From: Chryseobacterium piscicola
Lineage (GTDB): Bacteria > Bacteroidota > Bacteroidia > Flavobacteriales > Weeksellaceae
Length of the DNA stretch: 64,000 bases
Direction of reading: 5' to 3'
NCBI RefSeq assembly: GCF_900156685.1
Contig: NZ_FTOJ01000001.1
Location: forward strand, 620,001 to 684,000
A program made the position numbers and the translations under genes. Shown here in pieces: positions 29,147-38,105 of this stretch (the first letter of the stretch is position 1; each line of letters opens with the position of its first letter). Under the pieces are notes generated by a model, which saw nothing but the letters and a program-made list of their open reading frames with translations, searched no databases and was not told where the DNA came from.

Positions 29147-30469
29147 ATGAAGAATCTGTACATTCATACCCGTTTTTTTTTGATGCTCATTTCAGTGGGA
29201 ATCATCTATGTTTTTGCCTTTTTTTTTCCTTGGTTAGTGTTGGTTGCACATATTTTTCTATTGCTGGTTTTTTTGCTGGCAATCGTAGAATATCTGTTTT
29301 TATTTAATGAAAAAGAAGGTGTTTCTGCCCAGAGAATTTTACCGGAAAAACTTTCTAACGGAGACGAAAATCCTGTAAAAATTGACATTAAAAATAACTA
29401 CAACTTTAAAATTAATGTGAATGTAATTGATGAAATACCATTTCAGTTTCAGAAGAGGGATTTTTTAATTAAAAAGAAAATTGAGAGCAGAAAAAACTTA
29501 TTTTTTCAATATATTTTAGAACCTAAAGAAAGAGGCGAGTACAGTTTTGGTGCACTGAATGTTTACGCTTCTTCACCTTTGGGTCTTATTGCCAAAAGAT
29601 TTAGATTTCAGAAAGATGTGATGTTGCCGGCTTATCCTTCGTTCATTCATTTAAGGAAGTATGAATTAATGGCTCTGCAAAACGAATTTTTACTTGGCGG
29701 AACAAAAAAAATCCGGAAACTAGGTCATACAATGGAGTTTGAGCAAATTAAAGAATATGTTCCAGGAGATGACATAAGAACCGTCAACTGGAAGGCGACT
29801 TCAAAGTCAAATAGATTAATGGTCAATCAGTTTCAGGATGAAAAAGCGCAACGTGTTTTTATTATTATCGACAAGGGAAGAACGATGAAAATGCCTTTTA
29901 AGGGTTTGAGTCTTTTAGATTATTCTATTAACGCATCGATGGCTTTGGCTCATATTATACTTAAAAAAGGGGATCGTGCAGGGATGATGACCTTTTCTAA
30001 AAAAGCGGAGAATATGGTCGCGGCAGATCATAAATCTGGGCAGCTCAAGAAAATTTCTGAAGCTTTGTATAATGTGAAAACAGATTTTTTTGAAAGTGAC
30101 TTCAATAGATTGTATCAGGATGTGAATTTTTCATTAAACCAAAGAAGTCTCATCTTACTTTTTACCAATTTTGAGACATTAGACGGGCTCAATCGTCAAA
30201 TAAAATACCTCCGCGGAATTTCTAAAAACCATTTGCTTGTGGTTGTTTTCTTCAAAAATGCAGAGCTTCACCAGTTGATACATAAGAAACCGAACAGTAC
30301 CCAGGAAATTTATGACCAGATCATTGCAGAAAAGTTTGAATTTGAAAAAAAACTTATTATTCAAGAATTAAGGAAATATGGTATCTTTTCTGTGTACACG
30401 CTTCCAGAAAATCTTAATGTAGATGTAATTAATAAATATTTGGAAATAAAAGCGAGAGGGATTTTGTAA
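29147..30469 (+). CDS. DUF58 domain protein (VWA-like), MoxR partner
   Basis: The 440-residue protein has two N-terminal membrane helices (residues about 10-50). A soluble domain contains the DUF58 core: GHTMEFEQIKEYVPGDDIRT, then VNWKATSKSNRLMVNQF and a VWA-like region (VFIIIDKGRTMKM). DUF58 proteins pair with MoxR ATPases. It closes the operon that begins at 24149. No strong terminator was seen directly after it. A 64-codon frame at 30476 looks like AT-rich noise. Confidence 0.92.
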   Translation: MKNLYIHTRFFLMLISVGIIYVFAFFFPWLVLVAHIFLLLVFLLAIVEYLFLFNEKEGVSAQRILPEKLSNGDENPVKIDIKNNYNFKINVNVIDEIPFQFQKRDFLIKKKIESRKNLFFQYILEPKERGEYSFGALNVYASSPLGLIAKRFRFQKDVMLPAYPSFIHLRKYELMALQNEFLLGGTKKIRKLGHTMEFEQIKEYVPGDDIRTVNWKATSKSNRLMVNQFQDEKAQRVFIIIDKGRTMKMPFKGLSLLDYSINASMALAHIILKKGDRAGMMTFSKKAENMVAADHKSGQLKKISEALYNVKTDFFESDFNRLYQDVNFSLNQRSLILLFTNFETLDGLNRQIKYLRGISKNHLLVVVFFKNAELHQLIHKKPNSTQEIYDQIIAEKFEFEKKLIIQELRKYGIFSVYTLPENLNVDVINKYLEIKARGIL

Positions 30470-30638
30470 ATTTTAATGATGAAGAAAACGCTCACTGTTT
30501 TAAAGAGTTTCTCTAAAATTAGATTTTTATGTCTTCTAAGTCATTTTAAAATAACAGTTTTTCATTTTTTCTTAAAGTATTTTATTTTGCTTTTTTTAAT
30601 GAAATACTTCATTGAAAGAGAAAATGAAATTGATTTTG

Positions 30639-30646
30639 TAATTTTG
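30639..30646 (+). promoter_or_regulatory. Bacteroidota -7 promoter box for the OsmC gene
   Basis: TAATTTTG fits TAnnTTTG, 20 bases before the ATG at 30667. Confidence 0.5.
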
Positions 30647-30666
30647 CACCTATATTACTCATACCT

Positions 30667-31092
30667 ATGAAAATAACACTCAACCGAATCAATAATGAAT
30701 TTTTATTTGAATGTACCAATTCACAAGGAAATTCAATACTTCTAGATAATACTTCGCAACCTGGCGCAAAAGGCGTTTCGCCGATGGAAAGCGTAATGAT
30801 GGCAGTTGCAGGTTGCAGCGGAATTGATGTAGTTTCAATTTTAAAAAAACAAAGGCAAGAGATTACAAATTTCAAAGCCGAAGTTGAAGGTAAAAGAGTT
30901 GAGGTAGAAGATGCAAAACCGTTCAAATCAATTACCCTTAAATTCTTTTTAGAAGGAAATATTGACCCCAAAAAAGCCTTAAAAGCATCAGAATTATCAT
31001 TCGAAAAATACTGCTCGGTTTCAAAAACTTTAGAGCCAAATGTAAAAATCGGTTACGAAGTTTTTGTCAACGGAGAGAAAGTAGTTTTGTAA
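30667..31092 (+). CDS. OsmC-family peroxidase-like protein
   Basis: The 141-residue protein matches OsmC/Ohr-fold thiol peroxidases. The two redox cysteines are Cys50 in VAGCSGIDVV and Cys116 in EKYCSVSKTL, and GAKGVSPMESVMMAVAG precedes the first. The subfamily (YhfA-like or general OsmC) is not resolved. It would reduce organic peroxides in the cytoplasm. A bidirectional terminator separates it from the convergent glucosidase gene. Confidence 0.92.
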   Translation: MKITLNRINNEFLFECTNSQGNSILLDNTSQPGAKGVSPMESVMMAVAGCSGIDVVSILKKQRQEITNFKAEVEGKRVEVEDAKPFKSITLKFFLEGNIDPKKALKASELSFEKYCSVSKTLEPNVKIGYEVFVNGEKVVL

Positions 31093-31117
31093 ACTTTCTT
31101 CTCAGTGTAATTGAAAT

Positions 31118-31153
31118 AAAAAATAAGTCCTGCAAAATGCAGGACTTATTTTG
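31118..31153. terminator. Bidirectional terminator between OsmC and glucosidase genes
   Basis: AAATAAGTCCTGCA (31121-31134) pairs perfectly with TGCAGGACTTATTT (31138-31151) over a 3-base loop. T-rich sequence on both strands and the convergent genes support two-way use. Confidence 0.8.
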
Positions 31154-31154
31154 G

Positions 31155-33761
31155 TTATAATCTTGGCTTTAGTAGTTTTGCTACCGTGGCAGTCCAGCCA
31201 GTTTGGTGTGACGCTCCTACACCGCGGCCGTTATCTCCATGAAAATATTCAAAGAAAGTAATATAATCTTTGAAATTTTCATCAAAATTAAACTTATCAT
31301 ATTCTCCGTTAAAAGCCCTTCTTCCGTTTTCATCTTTTAAGAAAATAGAGCAAAGTCTCGTGCTTATATTTTGAGCGATTTCGTCTAGGTTTTTCTTTTC
31401 TCCACTTCCTGTAGGGAATTCTACTCTCAAGCTATTACCATAATAAAAATGGAAACGCTGAAGACTCTCAACAATCAGGAAGTTGATAGGGAACCAAATA
31501 GGACCTCTCCAGTTGCTGTTGCCTCCAAACATTCGGCTGTCGCTTTCTGCAGGTGTATAATACACTATGTTTTCTGTACCATGTACAGAAAATACAAACG
31601 GTTTTTCTTCATAAACTTTAGACATAGCACGAATTCCGTAGGTGCTCAAAAATTCTTTTTCATCAAGCATTCTTGATAAGACTTTTGTTAACCGTGTTCT
31701 TCTCACGATGCTCATCAGGTGTTTACGTCCATGGCCTTCTTCATCCCAATGAGAAACCAATTTGGCAAGTTCTGGTTTGTTTTTCAGAATCCATTCCATC
31801 CTTCCTTGGAAATTTGGCATTTTTTCTAAAAGATGATGATCAATAATTTCTACTGCAAATAAGGGAATCAAACCTACAATGCTTCGAAGTCGCAAAGAAA
31901 CGGCATTGCCATTTTGCAGTTGAAGTACATCATAGAAAAAGCCATCTTCCTCATTCCAAAGACCTTTAGTGCCTTCGCCAAGGTTTTCCATAGCCTCGGC
32001 GATGTAGAGATAGTGTTCAAAAAATTTAATTGCCATATCTTCATACACTTGATAGTATTGGGCTAATTCCATCGCTATTCTCATCATATTCAGAGCGTAC
32101 ATTGCCATCCAGCTTGTGCCATCTGCCTGCTCGAGATGTTCACCGTCTCTCAGCTCCATATTTCGGTCAAAAGCACCGATATTGTCTAGACCCAAAAAGC
32201 CTCCACCAAAGATGTTTTTGCCATTTTTATCTTTTCGGTTAACCCACCAAGTGAAATTCAGAAGTAGTTTTTGGAATACTTTTTCTAGAAAAAGAAGATC
32301 TGGCTTTCCATTGTGTTTTTCATCGATTTTAAATACCCTAAAGCAAGACCATGCGTGGACAGGAGGATTTACATCGCTAAGATTCCATTCATAGGCAGGC
32401 ATTTGGCCGTTGGGATGCATGTACCATTCTTTGGTAAGAAGTAGAAGTTGGTTCTTTGCAAAATTAGCATCAATCAACGCATACGGTACACAATGAAATG
32501 CAAGATCCCATGTTGCATACCATGGATACTCCCATTTATCAGGCATTGAGATGATGTCTTTATTATGAAGATGATCCCATTCAACATTTCTCACATAATG
32601 TTTAAAGTTTCGCGGGGCATTAAAATTGGGATCTCCTTTCAGCCATTTTCCTACATTGTAATGATAGAATTGCTTATTCCAAAGTAGGCCTGCAAAAGCT
32701 TGTCGCTGTACATTTTTTTCGTCTTCACTGAGGATTTCTTCTTGAATGTTTTTGTAGAATTCATTTGCATCATTTTTTCTTTCAGCAAAAATATTATCGA
32801 AATTATCAAAAGGGTCATGAGCTTCTTCTGAAGCTAATTTAAATTCAAAGACTTCAAATTTGCCCGCAGGAATTATTTTTGTGATGGCAATTGCTGCTTT
32901 AGATCCTCTTTTTTCAGGATTTACAGTTGGCGTTTTTTTAATGATAAAATCATTGATCCCGTCTTTGTAAAAAGCATTTTCTTTTTTAGAGTGACCATAG
33001 ATTTTTGGGGTGTTGGTTTCGTTTTCACAAAAAAGAGTTTCGCCAGAAGATTTAGAGTAAAGTTTTTTTATTTCTATACTATCGTGATGAATGTTGACTT
33101 GGTCATTTGAGTAAGAGTTGAGTTGCCCTTTGTATTTATTGTAGCCCCATGTCCAATTGTTTCTGAACCATAAAGTAGGCAACACAGTTAATGGCGCATC
33201 AATTTCGCTTCTGTTGTGTGCGGTTACTTTAACCAGGATGTCGTTTCGGTCAGCTTTGCAATATTCTATAAAAATATCAAAATACTCATCATTATCAAAA
33301 ATTCCGGTATCTACAATTTCATATTCTGTATCATTTTTATTGCGTTTTGCGTTTTCTTGAAGAATATCATCATACGGAAATGCGTTGATAGGATATTTAT
33401 ACAGCATTTTCATGTAGCTGTGCGTCGGTGTATTATCAAGATAGTAGAATAGCTCTTTTACATCTTCACCATGATTTCCTTGAGGGTTGCTAAGTCCAAA
33501 AAAACGTTCTTTTATCATTTTATCTTTCCCATTCCAAAAAGATAAGGCAAAACAAAGTAATTGCTTATGGTCTGAAATTCCCGCAATTCCTTCCTCTCCC
33601 CATCGGTAAGAGTAGCTTTCTGCATTATTATGATTGGTAAAGTTCCAAGCATTACCGTCTGAACTATAGTCCTCACGCACGTTTCCCCACTGCCTGTTGC
33701 TTACATAAGGTCCCCAATCTTGCCAGTTATTACTATCTAATCTTTCTTTTTCTACACTCAT
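31155..33761 (-). CDS. GH63/MGH1-like glucosidase
   Basis: The 868-residue protein has no signal peptide, so it is probably cytoplasmic. It resembles bacterial family 63 alpha-glucosidases with an (alpha/alpha)6 barrel (MGH1-like). Recognisable stretches are RWGEEGIAGISDHKQ near the N-terminus, WEYPWYATWDLAFHC and WDHLHNK in the barrel, FGGGFLGLDNIGAFDR, LEQADGTSWMAMYALNM, NWRGPIWFPINFLI and the C-terminal SHQTGWTATVAKLL. Likely catalytic acids are the Asp in ATWDLAFH and a Glu in the later barrel, assigned by family and not by test. The substrate could be a glucosylated oligosaccharide or glucosylglycerate-type solute. It is divergent from the riboswitch-led methionine locus. Confidence 0.88.
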   Translation of the reverse strand: MSVEKERLDSNNWQDWGPYVSNRQWGNVREDYSSDGNAWNFTNHNNAESYSYRWGEEGIAGISDHKQLLCFALSFWNGKDKMIKERFFGLSNPQGNHGEDVKELFYYLDNTPTHSYMKMLYKYPINAFPYDDILQENAKRNKNDTEYEIVDTGIFDNDEYFDIFIEYCKADRNDILVKVTAHNRSEIDAPLTVLPTLWFRNNWTWGYNKYKGQLNSYSNDQVNIHHDSIEIKKLYSKSSGETLFCENETNTPKIYGHSKKENAFYKDGINDFIIKKTPTVNPEKRGSKAAIAITKIIPAGKFEVFEFKLASEEAHDPFDNFDNIFAERKNDANEFYKNIQEEILSEDEKNVQRQAFAGLLWNKQFYHYNVGKWLKGDPNFNAPRNFKHYVRNVEWDHLHNKDIISMPDKWEYPWYATWDLAFHCVPYALIDANFAKNQLLLLTKEWYMHPNGQMPAYEWNLSDVNPPVHAWSCFRVFKIDEKHNGKPDLLFLEKVFQKLLLNFTWWVNRKDKNGKNIFGGGFLGLDNIGAFDRNMELRDGEHLEQADGTSWMAMYALNMMRIAMELAQYYQVYEDMAIKFFEHYLYIAEAMENLGEGTKGLWNEEDGFFYDVLQLQNGNAVSLRLRSIVGLIPLFAVEIIDHHLLEKMPNFQGRMEWILKNKPELAKLVSHWDEEGHGRKHLMSIVRRTRLTKVLSRMLDEKEFLSTYGIRAMSKVYEEKPFVFSVHGTENIVYYTPAESDSRMFGGNSNWRGPIWFPINFLIVESLQRFHFYYGNSLRVEFPTGSGEKKNLDEIAQNISTRLCSIFLKDENGRRAFNGEYDKFNFDENFKDYITFFEYFHGDNGRGVGASHQTGWTATVAKLLKPRL

Positions 33762-33910
33762 AAACTCCTTTTACTCTACGAATTTAATTTTTTTGTGAAA
33801 GAAAAGCAATTTTTAATGTTTGAATATTTATTAATAAAGCTAGTAAACGCTTTAGTAAAGGTGATTTTTAATGTTAAATTAAATTATTTTAATATTTAAA
33901 GGAAAAGATA

Positions 33911-33918
33911 TATCTTTG
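33911..33918 (+). promoter_or_regulatory. Bacteroidota -7 promoter box of the methionine locus
   Basis: TATCTTTG fits TAnnTTTG. It lies about 28 bases before the start of the SAM-I aptamer, so transcription would begin just ahead of the riboswitch. Confidence 0.65.
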
Positions 33919-33945
33919 CAGTATTCGATCATTCACATATTGAAA

Positions 33946-34031
33946 ATGTTATCAAGAAAGGTTGAGGGATAGACCCTGTGAAACCTTAGCAACCCTTTGT
34001 GCAAGCGAAGAAGGTGCTACGTTCTACCAAA
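33946..34031 (+). ncRNA. SAM-I (S-box) riboswitch
   Basis: The conserved S-box core is readable in order: ATCAAGAAAGGTTGAGGGAT (33951-33970), GACCCTGTGAAACCTTAGCA (33972-33991), then AACC, a variable hairpin, and AAGGTGCTACGTTCTACC (34011-34028). This is the S-adenosylmethionine aptamer that senses methionine status and lowers expression of methionine genes when SAM is high. It sits between the promoter box and the first gene of the locus. No convincing terminator hairpin with a T run follows, so control may act on translation or through a weak expression platform (a possible GCCA...TGGC hairpin at 34075-34090). Confidence 0.9.
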
Positions 34032-34125
34032 AGTTTTATTTTTTTGGACAGATAACTTACTGAAGTTCTTTTCAGCCATTACTTTGTGGCATTTTCAAAT
34101 TGTATTATCAAAAAGTATAATAGAA

Positions 34126-35070
34126 TTGAAAACAGAACTAAACTATATTAATTTTTCGTATCAAACCAATTCCCTACAGGAATACAATATCTCGTTGAGC
34201 TATCAGCTTTTCGGGAAAGATTTATTTTCGGCTCCCATCATTTTAGTTAACCATGCTTTGACGGGAAATTCAGATGTTTCTGGAAAAAATGGCTGGTGGA
34301 AAAATTTAATTGGTGAAAATCAAGCAATTGACACCAATAAATATACTGTGATCTGTTTCAATATCCCAGGAAATGGGTATGATGGCTTTTTTATTGAAAG
34401 GTATGAAGATTTCACACCTTCAGATATTGCAAGTATCTTTTTAAAGGGTCTAGAAATTTTAAAAATAAATAGTTTACATACTATCATCGGAGGATCTTTA
34501 GGTGGGGGAATAGGATGGGAAATGCTGGTGAAAAATCCTCAGCTTGCAAAAGTTTTCATTCCTATCGCTTGTGATTTTAAAACACATGATTGGCTTCATG
34601 CACAATGTTTGGTTCAAAAATTTTTACTAAATCAAAATGATGAACCTCTACAGAAAGCCAGAATCCATGCTATGTTGTGCTATAGAACGCCAGAGTCATT
34701 AAATAAAAGGTTTCAAAATAAATTTAATAAAGATAAACATAAACTAGAATCTGAAGATTGGCTTATTTATCATGGAAATGCTTTAAACGATAGATTTAGT
34801 TTAACATCATATAAAATGATGAATCATTTGTTGATGAATATAAATTCAGATGAAGCTAAGCTTAAAAAAATAAAAGCTGAAATACATGTAATTTCTGTAG
34901 ACACAGATTTGTTTTTTTCTAGTTCACAAATCCGAATGTGCTTTGAAAATTTAAAAAACGAAAAAGACAATGTCTTCTATTACGAAATTAAATCTATTCA
35001 TGGGCACGACGCTTTTTTAATGGAATATCAACAATTAAACAATATCATCAAATCTATTCTGAAAATATGA
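34126..35070 (+). CDS. metX: Homoserine O-acyltransferase-like alpha/beta hydrolase
   Basis: This enzyme activates homoserine by acylation in methionine synthesis. The alpha/beta-hydrolase features are ILVNHALTGNSDVSG, the nucleophile elbow GGSLGGG with Ser124, acid Asp261 in VDTDLFF, and His294 in IHGHDAFL. There is no in-frame ATG; the frame runs open back into the riboswitch from a TTG at 33997, which cannot be the start. TTG at 34126 gives a normal N-terminus (MKTELNYINFSYQTN) and 314 residues. Acetyl versus succinyl donor is not resolved. It overlaps the next gene by 4 bases (ATGA) and is first under the SAM-I riboswitch. Confidence 0.85.
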   Translation: MKTELNYINFSYQTNSLQEYNISLSYQLFGKDLFSAPIILVNHALTGNSDVSGKNGWWKNLIGENQAIDTNKYTVICFNIPGNGYDGFFIERYEDFTPSDIASIFLKGLEILKINSLHTIIGGSLGGGIGWEMLVKNPQLAKVFIPIACDFKTHDWLHAQCLVQKFLLNQNDEPLQKARIHAMLCYRTPESLNKRFQNKFNKDKHKLESEDWLIYHGNALNDRFSLTSYKMMNHLLMNINSDEAKLKKIKAEIHVISVDTDLFFSSSQIRMCFENLKNEKDNVFYYEIKSIHGHDAFLMEYQQLNNIIKSILKI

Positions 35071-36602
35071 CAACAGAGACAATAAACATCTACCAAAGCA
35101 AAGCTTTAGTAAATTTTGAAGGAAAAAATTTTCTTGGGCAAATAGGTATCGATTCTAGAATTTTTAAAAGATTAAATGACGAGGGAATTAGTGTAGGAGT
35201 AATTTCTCAGCAAGCAATAGAAAACGGAATTTCCGTTTTGGTAGACGAAAAAGATGCAATCAATGCAGTGCGTGTTCTCAACGAAGAATTTAGAGAAGAA
35301 AAAGCATCTGCTATTGTAGATAATATTTACTGTGTGAATAATGTAGCTGTAATAGGTTTTGTTTCTGAGAATTATAGTAAAATATTATCTGAACTGCAGA
35401 GAAATAAAATTTTCCCTCTGTTGCTCAATCAAATTGCAACGACAGGACGAGTAAACATTGTGGTAACGGATGACCAAACTGATATTGCGAAAAGTATCGT
35501 GGAAACTGAAATCTATGGTAAACCAAAGGTAGTTCACCTGGCTTTAATTGGTCACGGAAATGTAGGTGGTACTTTAATGGAGCAGATTTTAGACTCCGCA
35601 CACGATATTTTAAAAAGAAAAAGATTAGAATTAAAAGTAGTTGCCATCGCCAATTCAAAAAAAATGGCTCTTAACAAAGGTGGTTTCGGAAGTGACTGGA
35701 GGCAGAAAATGAAATATTCTCAGACACCATCAAACGTAGAAAACCTTATTAGATATGCTAAAGAACATCATTTAGAAAATCTTGTGATGGTAGATAATAC
35801 CGCAAGCAAAGATTTTGTAAAGCACTATGATTTTTTTGTTGAAAATGGTTTTGATGTGGTTTCATCCAACAAAATTTACAACACACTTCCTATATCACAA
35901 TACAGGAATCTAAGGAAATCTTTAGAGAAAAATAATAAACAATATCTCTACGAAACCAATGTTGGGGCAGGTTTGCCTTTGATTGATACTATTAAATTAC
36001 TACATCTTTCAGGAGAAAATATCACAAGAATAAAGGGCGTTTTCTCAGGAACATTGAGCTATGTATTTAATAATTTTTCTTTAAGAGAAGAGCAATTCTC
36101 AACTATCATCACTGAAGCTTTAGAAAAAGGCTTTACAGAACCCGATCCAAGAGAAGATTTATCCGGAAATGATGTGGCGAGAAAATTGTTGATCTTGGCG
36201 AGAGAATTAGATTTGATCAATGAATTTGATGATATTAGTATTCAAAATTTAGTTCCAAAAGCATTGAGCTCAATTTCAAAATCAGAATTCATCGAAAGAT
36301 TGGAAGAATTGGATGATGATTACCAAAAAATTAAAGAAGATCAAAAACCAAATCATGTTTTAAGATATGTAGGAGATTTGCACGGAGATCTGCAGAAAGA
36401 TAAAGGTGAGTTGGATGTAAAACTGATTTCTGTTCCTGCAACATCTGCTTTAGGGCAGTTGAAAGGTTCAGATTCAATTTTCGAAATTTATACCGAGAGT
36501 TATGGAGAAAACCCTATTGTTATCATGGGCGCCGGCGCCGGCGCGCAAGTTACCGCAAGAGGCGTTTTTGGAGATATTTTAAGAATTAGTGCTACTAAAT
36601 AA
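35067..36602 (+). CDS. Homoserine dehydrogenase with N-terminal ACT region
   Basis: The enzyme reduces aspartate semialdehyde to homoserine, the precursor of methionine and threonine. The 511 residues begin with an ACT-like regulatory part (about 1-150), then a Rossmann NAD(P) domain (LALIGHGNVGGTLMEQI), VVSSNKIYNTLP, and the catalytic region YETNVGAGLPLIDTIK, GVFSGTLSYVFNNF and TEPDPREDLSGNDVARK. It resembles the C-terminal two thirds of ThrA without the kinase domain. The ACT region suggests feedback control by an amino acid. Near the C-terminus GAGAGAQVTARG is encoded by an unusually GC-rich run. Its start overlaps the metX stop. Confidence 0.92.
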   Translation: MTTETINIYQSKALVNFEGKNFLGQIGIDSRIFKRLNDEGISVGVISQQAIENGISVLVDEKDAINAVRVLNEEFREEKASAIVDNIYCVNNVAVIGFVSENYSKILSELQRNKIFPLLLNQIATTGRVNIVVTDDQTDIAKSIVETEIYGKPKVVHLALIGHGNVGGTLMEQILDSAHDILKRKRLELKVVAIANSKKMALNKGGFGSDWRQKMKYSQTPSNVENLIRYAKEHHLENLVMVDNTASKDFVKHYDFFVENGFDVVSSNKIYNTLPISQYRNLRKSLEKNNKQYLYETNVGAGLPLIDTIKLLHLSGENITRIKGVFSGTLSYVFNNFSLREEQFSTIITEALEKGFTEPDPREDLSGNDVARKLLILARELDLINEFDDISIQNLVPKALSSISKSEFIERLEELDDDYQKIKEDQKPNHVLRYVGDLHGDLQKDKGELDVKLISVPATSALGQLKGSDSIFEIYTESYGENPIVIMGAGAGAQVTARGVFGDILRISATK

Positions 36603-36700
36603 ATGGAACGATATAACAATGTATCAGTGTAACAATCTATAAACAATGTCAAATATTGGTAAACTGCCAGATTAATACATTTTACATTAAAATAAATTAT

Positions 36701-37867
36701 ATGGAAAACGAACATTTCGAAACCCTCGCCATAAGAACACAAACTGAAAGAACTCAGTTTGATGAGCATTCTACGCCTTTATATCTTACTTCAAGCTTTG
36801 TTTTTGAAGATTCAGAAGACATGAGAGCGAGTTTTGCGGAAGAAAAATCTAAAAATCTTTACAGCCGGTTTTCAAATCCGAACGTTACAGAATTTACAGA
36901 TAAAATAGTAAAAATGGAAGGTGCAGAAGCGGGTTATGCATTTGCTACAGGAATGGCTGCTATTTATTCCACTTTTGCAACATTATTGAACGCTGGTGAT
37001 CACATCCTGAGTTGCCAGTCGGTTTTTGGTTCTACACACACCTTGTTCACAAAATATTTTAAAAAATGGAATATTGAAACCACCTATTTCAAAGCTGAAG
37101 ATTCTGATAACGTAGAAAAATACATCAAGCCTAATACAAAAATTCTGTATCTGGAAACACCAACCAATCCTGCGATAGAAATTTTAGATTTAGAATTTTT
37201 CGGTCAGATTGCCAAAAAAAACAATCTTATTTTCATTGTAGACAATTGTTTTGCCACACCTTACCTTCAGCAGCCTATTAAATACGGAGCTGATATCGTA
37301 GTGCACTCCGCAACTAAACTGATGGACGGTCAGGGTCGTGTTTTGGGTGGTGTAGCGGTAGGTAGAGAAGATCTTATTAGAGAAATTTACCTTTTTGCAA
37401 GAAATACAGGTCCTGCAATGTCACCTTTTAATGCTTGGGTCTTATCAAAAAGCTTAGAAACTCTGGCAATTCGTGTAGAAAGACATTGTGAAAATGCTTT
37501 GAAAGTTGCAATGTTTTTAGAAAATCACCCCAATGTTGAATTGGTAAAATACCCCTTCTTAAAGTCTCATCCAAATTATGAGATTGCCAAAAAGCAAATG
37601 AAGTTAGGCGGTAATGTCGTTGCTTTTGAAATCAAAGGAGGAATAGAAGGCGGAAAAAGTTTTTTAGATAAAATAAAAATGTGCTCACTGTCTGCCAATT
37701 TGGGTGATACAAGAACAATTGTTACACATCCGGCATCAACAACACATTCAAAATTAAAGGACCAAGAACGCAATGAAGTAGGAATTACAGCAGGTTTGGT
37801 TCGTTGTTCGGTAGGTTTGGAAAATGTGGACGATATTATCGCAGATTTGAAACAGGCATTGGATTAA
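36701..37867 (+). CDS. PLP-dependent trans-sulfuration enzyme (MetB/MetZ type)
   Basis: The 388-residue protein belongs to the Cys/Met metabolism PLP family. It has STPLYLTSSFVFED, the phosphate-binding YSRFSNPNVTEF, MEGAEAGYAFATGMAAI, and the Schiff-base Lys206 in HSATKLMDGQGRVLGG. With homoserine acyltransferase and methionine synthase around it, it is most likely O-acylhomoserine sulfhydrylase (MetZ) or cystathionine gamma-synthase; the sequence alone does not settle this. The ATG at 36701 is preferred to a TTG at 36656. A REP-flanked transposase unit follows before the methionine synthase genes. Confidence 0.92.
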   Translation: MENEHFETLAIRTQTERTQFDEHSTPLYLTSSFVFEDSEDMRASFAEEKSKNLYSRFSNPNVTEFTDKIVKMEGAEAGYAFATGMAAIYSTFATLLNAGDHILSCQSVFGSTHTLFTKYFKKWNIETTYFKAEDSDNVEKYIKPNTKILYLETPTNPAIEILDLEFFGQIAKKNNLIFIVDNCFATPYLQQPIKYGADIVVHSATKLMDGQGRVLGGVAVGREDLIREIYLFARNTGPAMSPFNAWVLSKSLETLAIRVERHCENALKVAMFLENHPNVELVKYPFLKSHPNYEIAKKQMKLGGNVVAFEIKGGIEGGKSFLDKIKMCSLSANLGDTRTIVTHPASTTHSKLKDQERNEVGITAGLVRCSVGLENVDDIIADLKQALD

Positions 37868-37903
37868 TTTAAAAGAAACTATTAAAATAAGTTTATTTTG
37901 TTT

Positions 37904-38058
37904 AGCCCTGAAAGGGATACCTCAACAGTATTGGGTGAAGACCAATGCATCATGAAGGTTAATTTGAAAGCCCTGAGAGGGCGAAATCATTAGCCAGTGT
38001 TGAAGCCAGAGGAATATTGAATAAAATAGGCAACATTTTTTTAAAGCCCCGAAAGAGC
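37904..38058 (+). repeat. REP-like palindromes upstream of the Y1 transposase
   Basis: Three related motifs occur: GCCCTGAAAGGGA (from 37905), GCCCTGAGAGGGC (37970-37982) and GCCCCGAAAGAGC (38046-38058). The spacers match, in reverse complement, the downstream flank: for example GAAATCATTAGCC pairs with GCTAATGATAAAG, and ACCAATG with CATTGGT. The two flanks therefore form one large imperfect inverted repeat around the transposase gene. Confidence 0.75.
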
Positions 38059-38105
38059 GTAATCAATTTTTAAAATCGAATAATGATTAATAAATAATCT
38101 TCGTT

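Noticed and set aside
30476..30670. 64-codon frame after the DUF58 gene
   Set aside because: Low-complexity Phe/Leu/Lys peptide; it overlaps the promoter of the OsmC gene and resembles translated spacer.
31449..33452. Several plus-strand frames of 60-90 codons opposite the glucosidase gene
   Set aside because: They are antisense shadows of a long well-conserved coding region and have no family features.
33997..34125. TTG-initiated N-terminal extension of MetX inside the riboswitch
   Set aside because: It would translate the conserved SAM-I aptamer core, gives a basic non-family N-terminus, and a later TTG restores a normal start.
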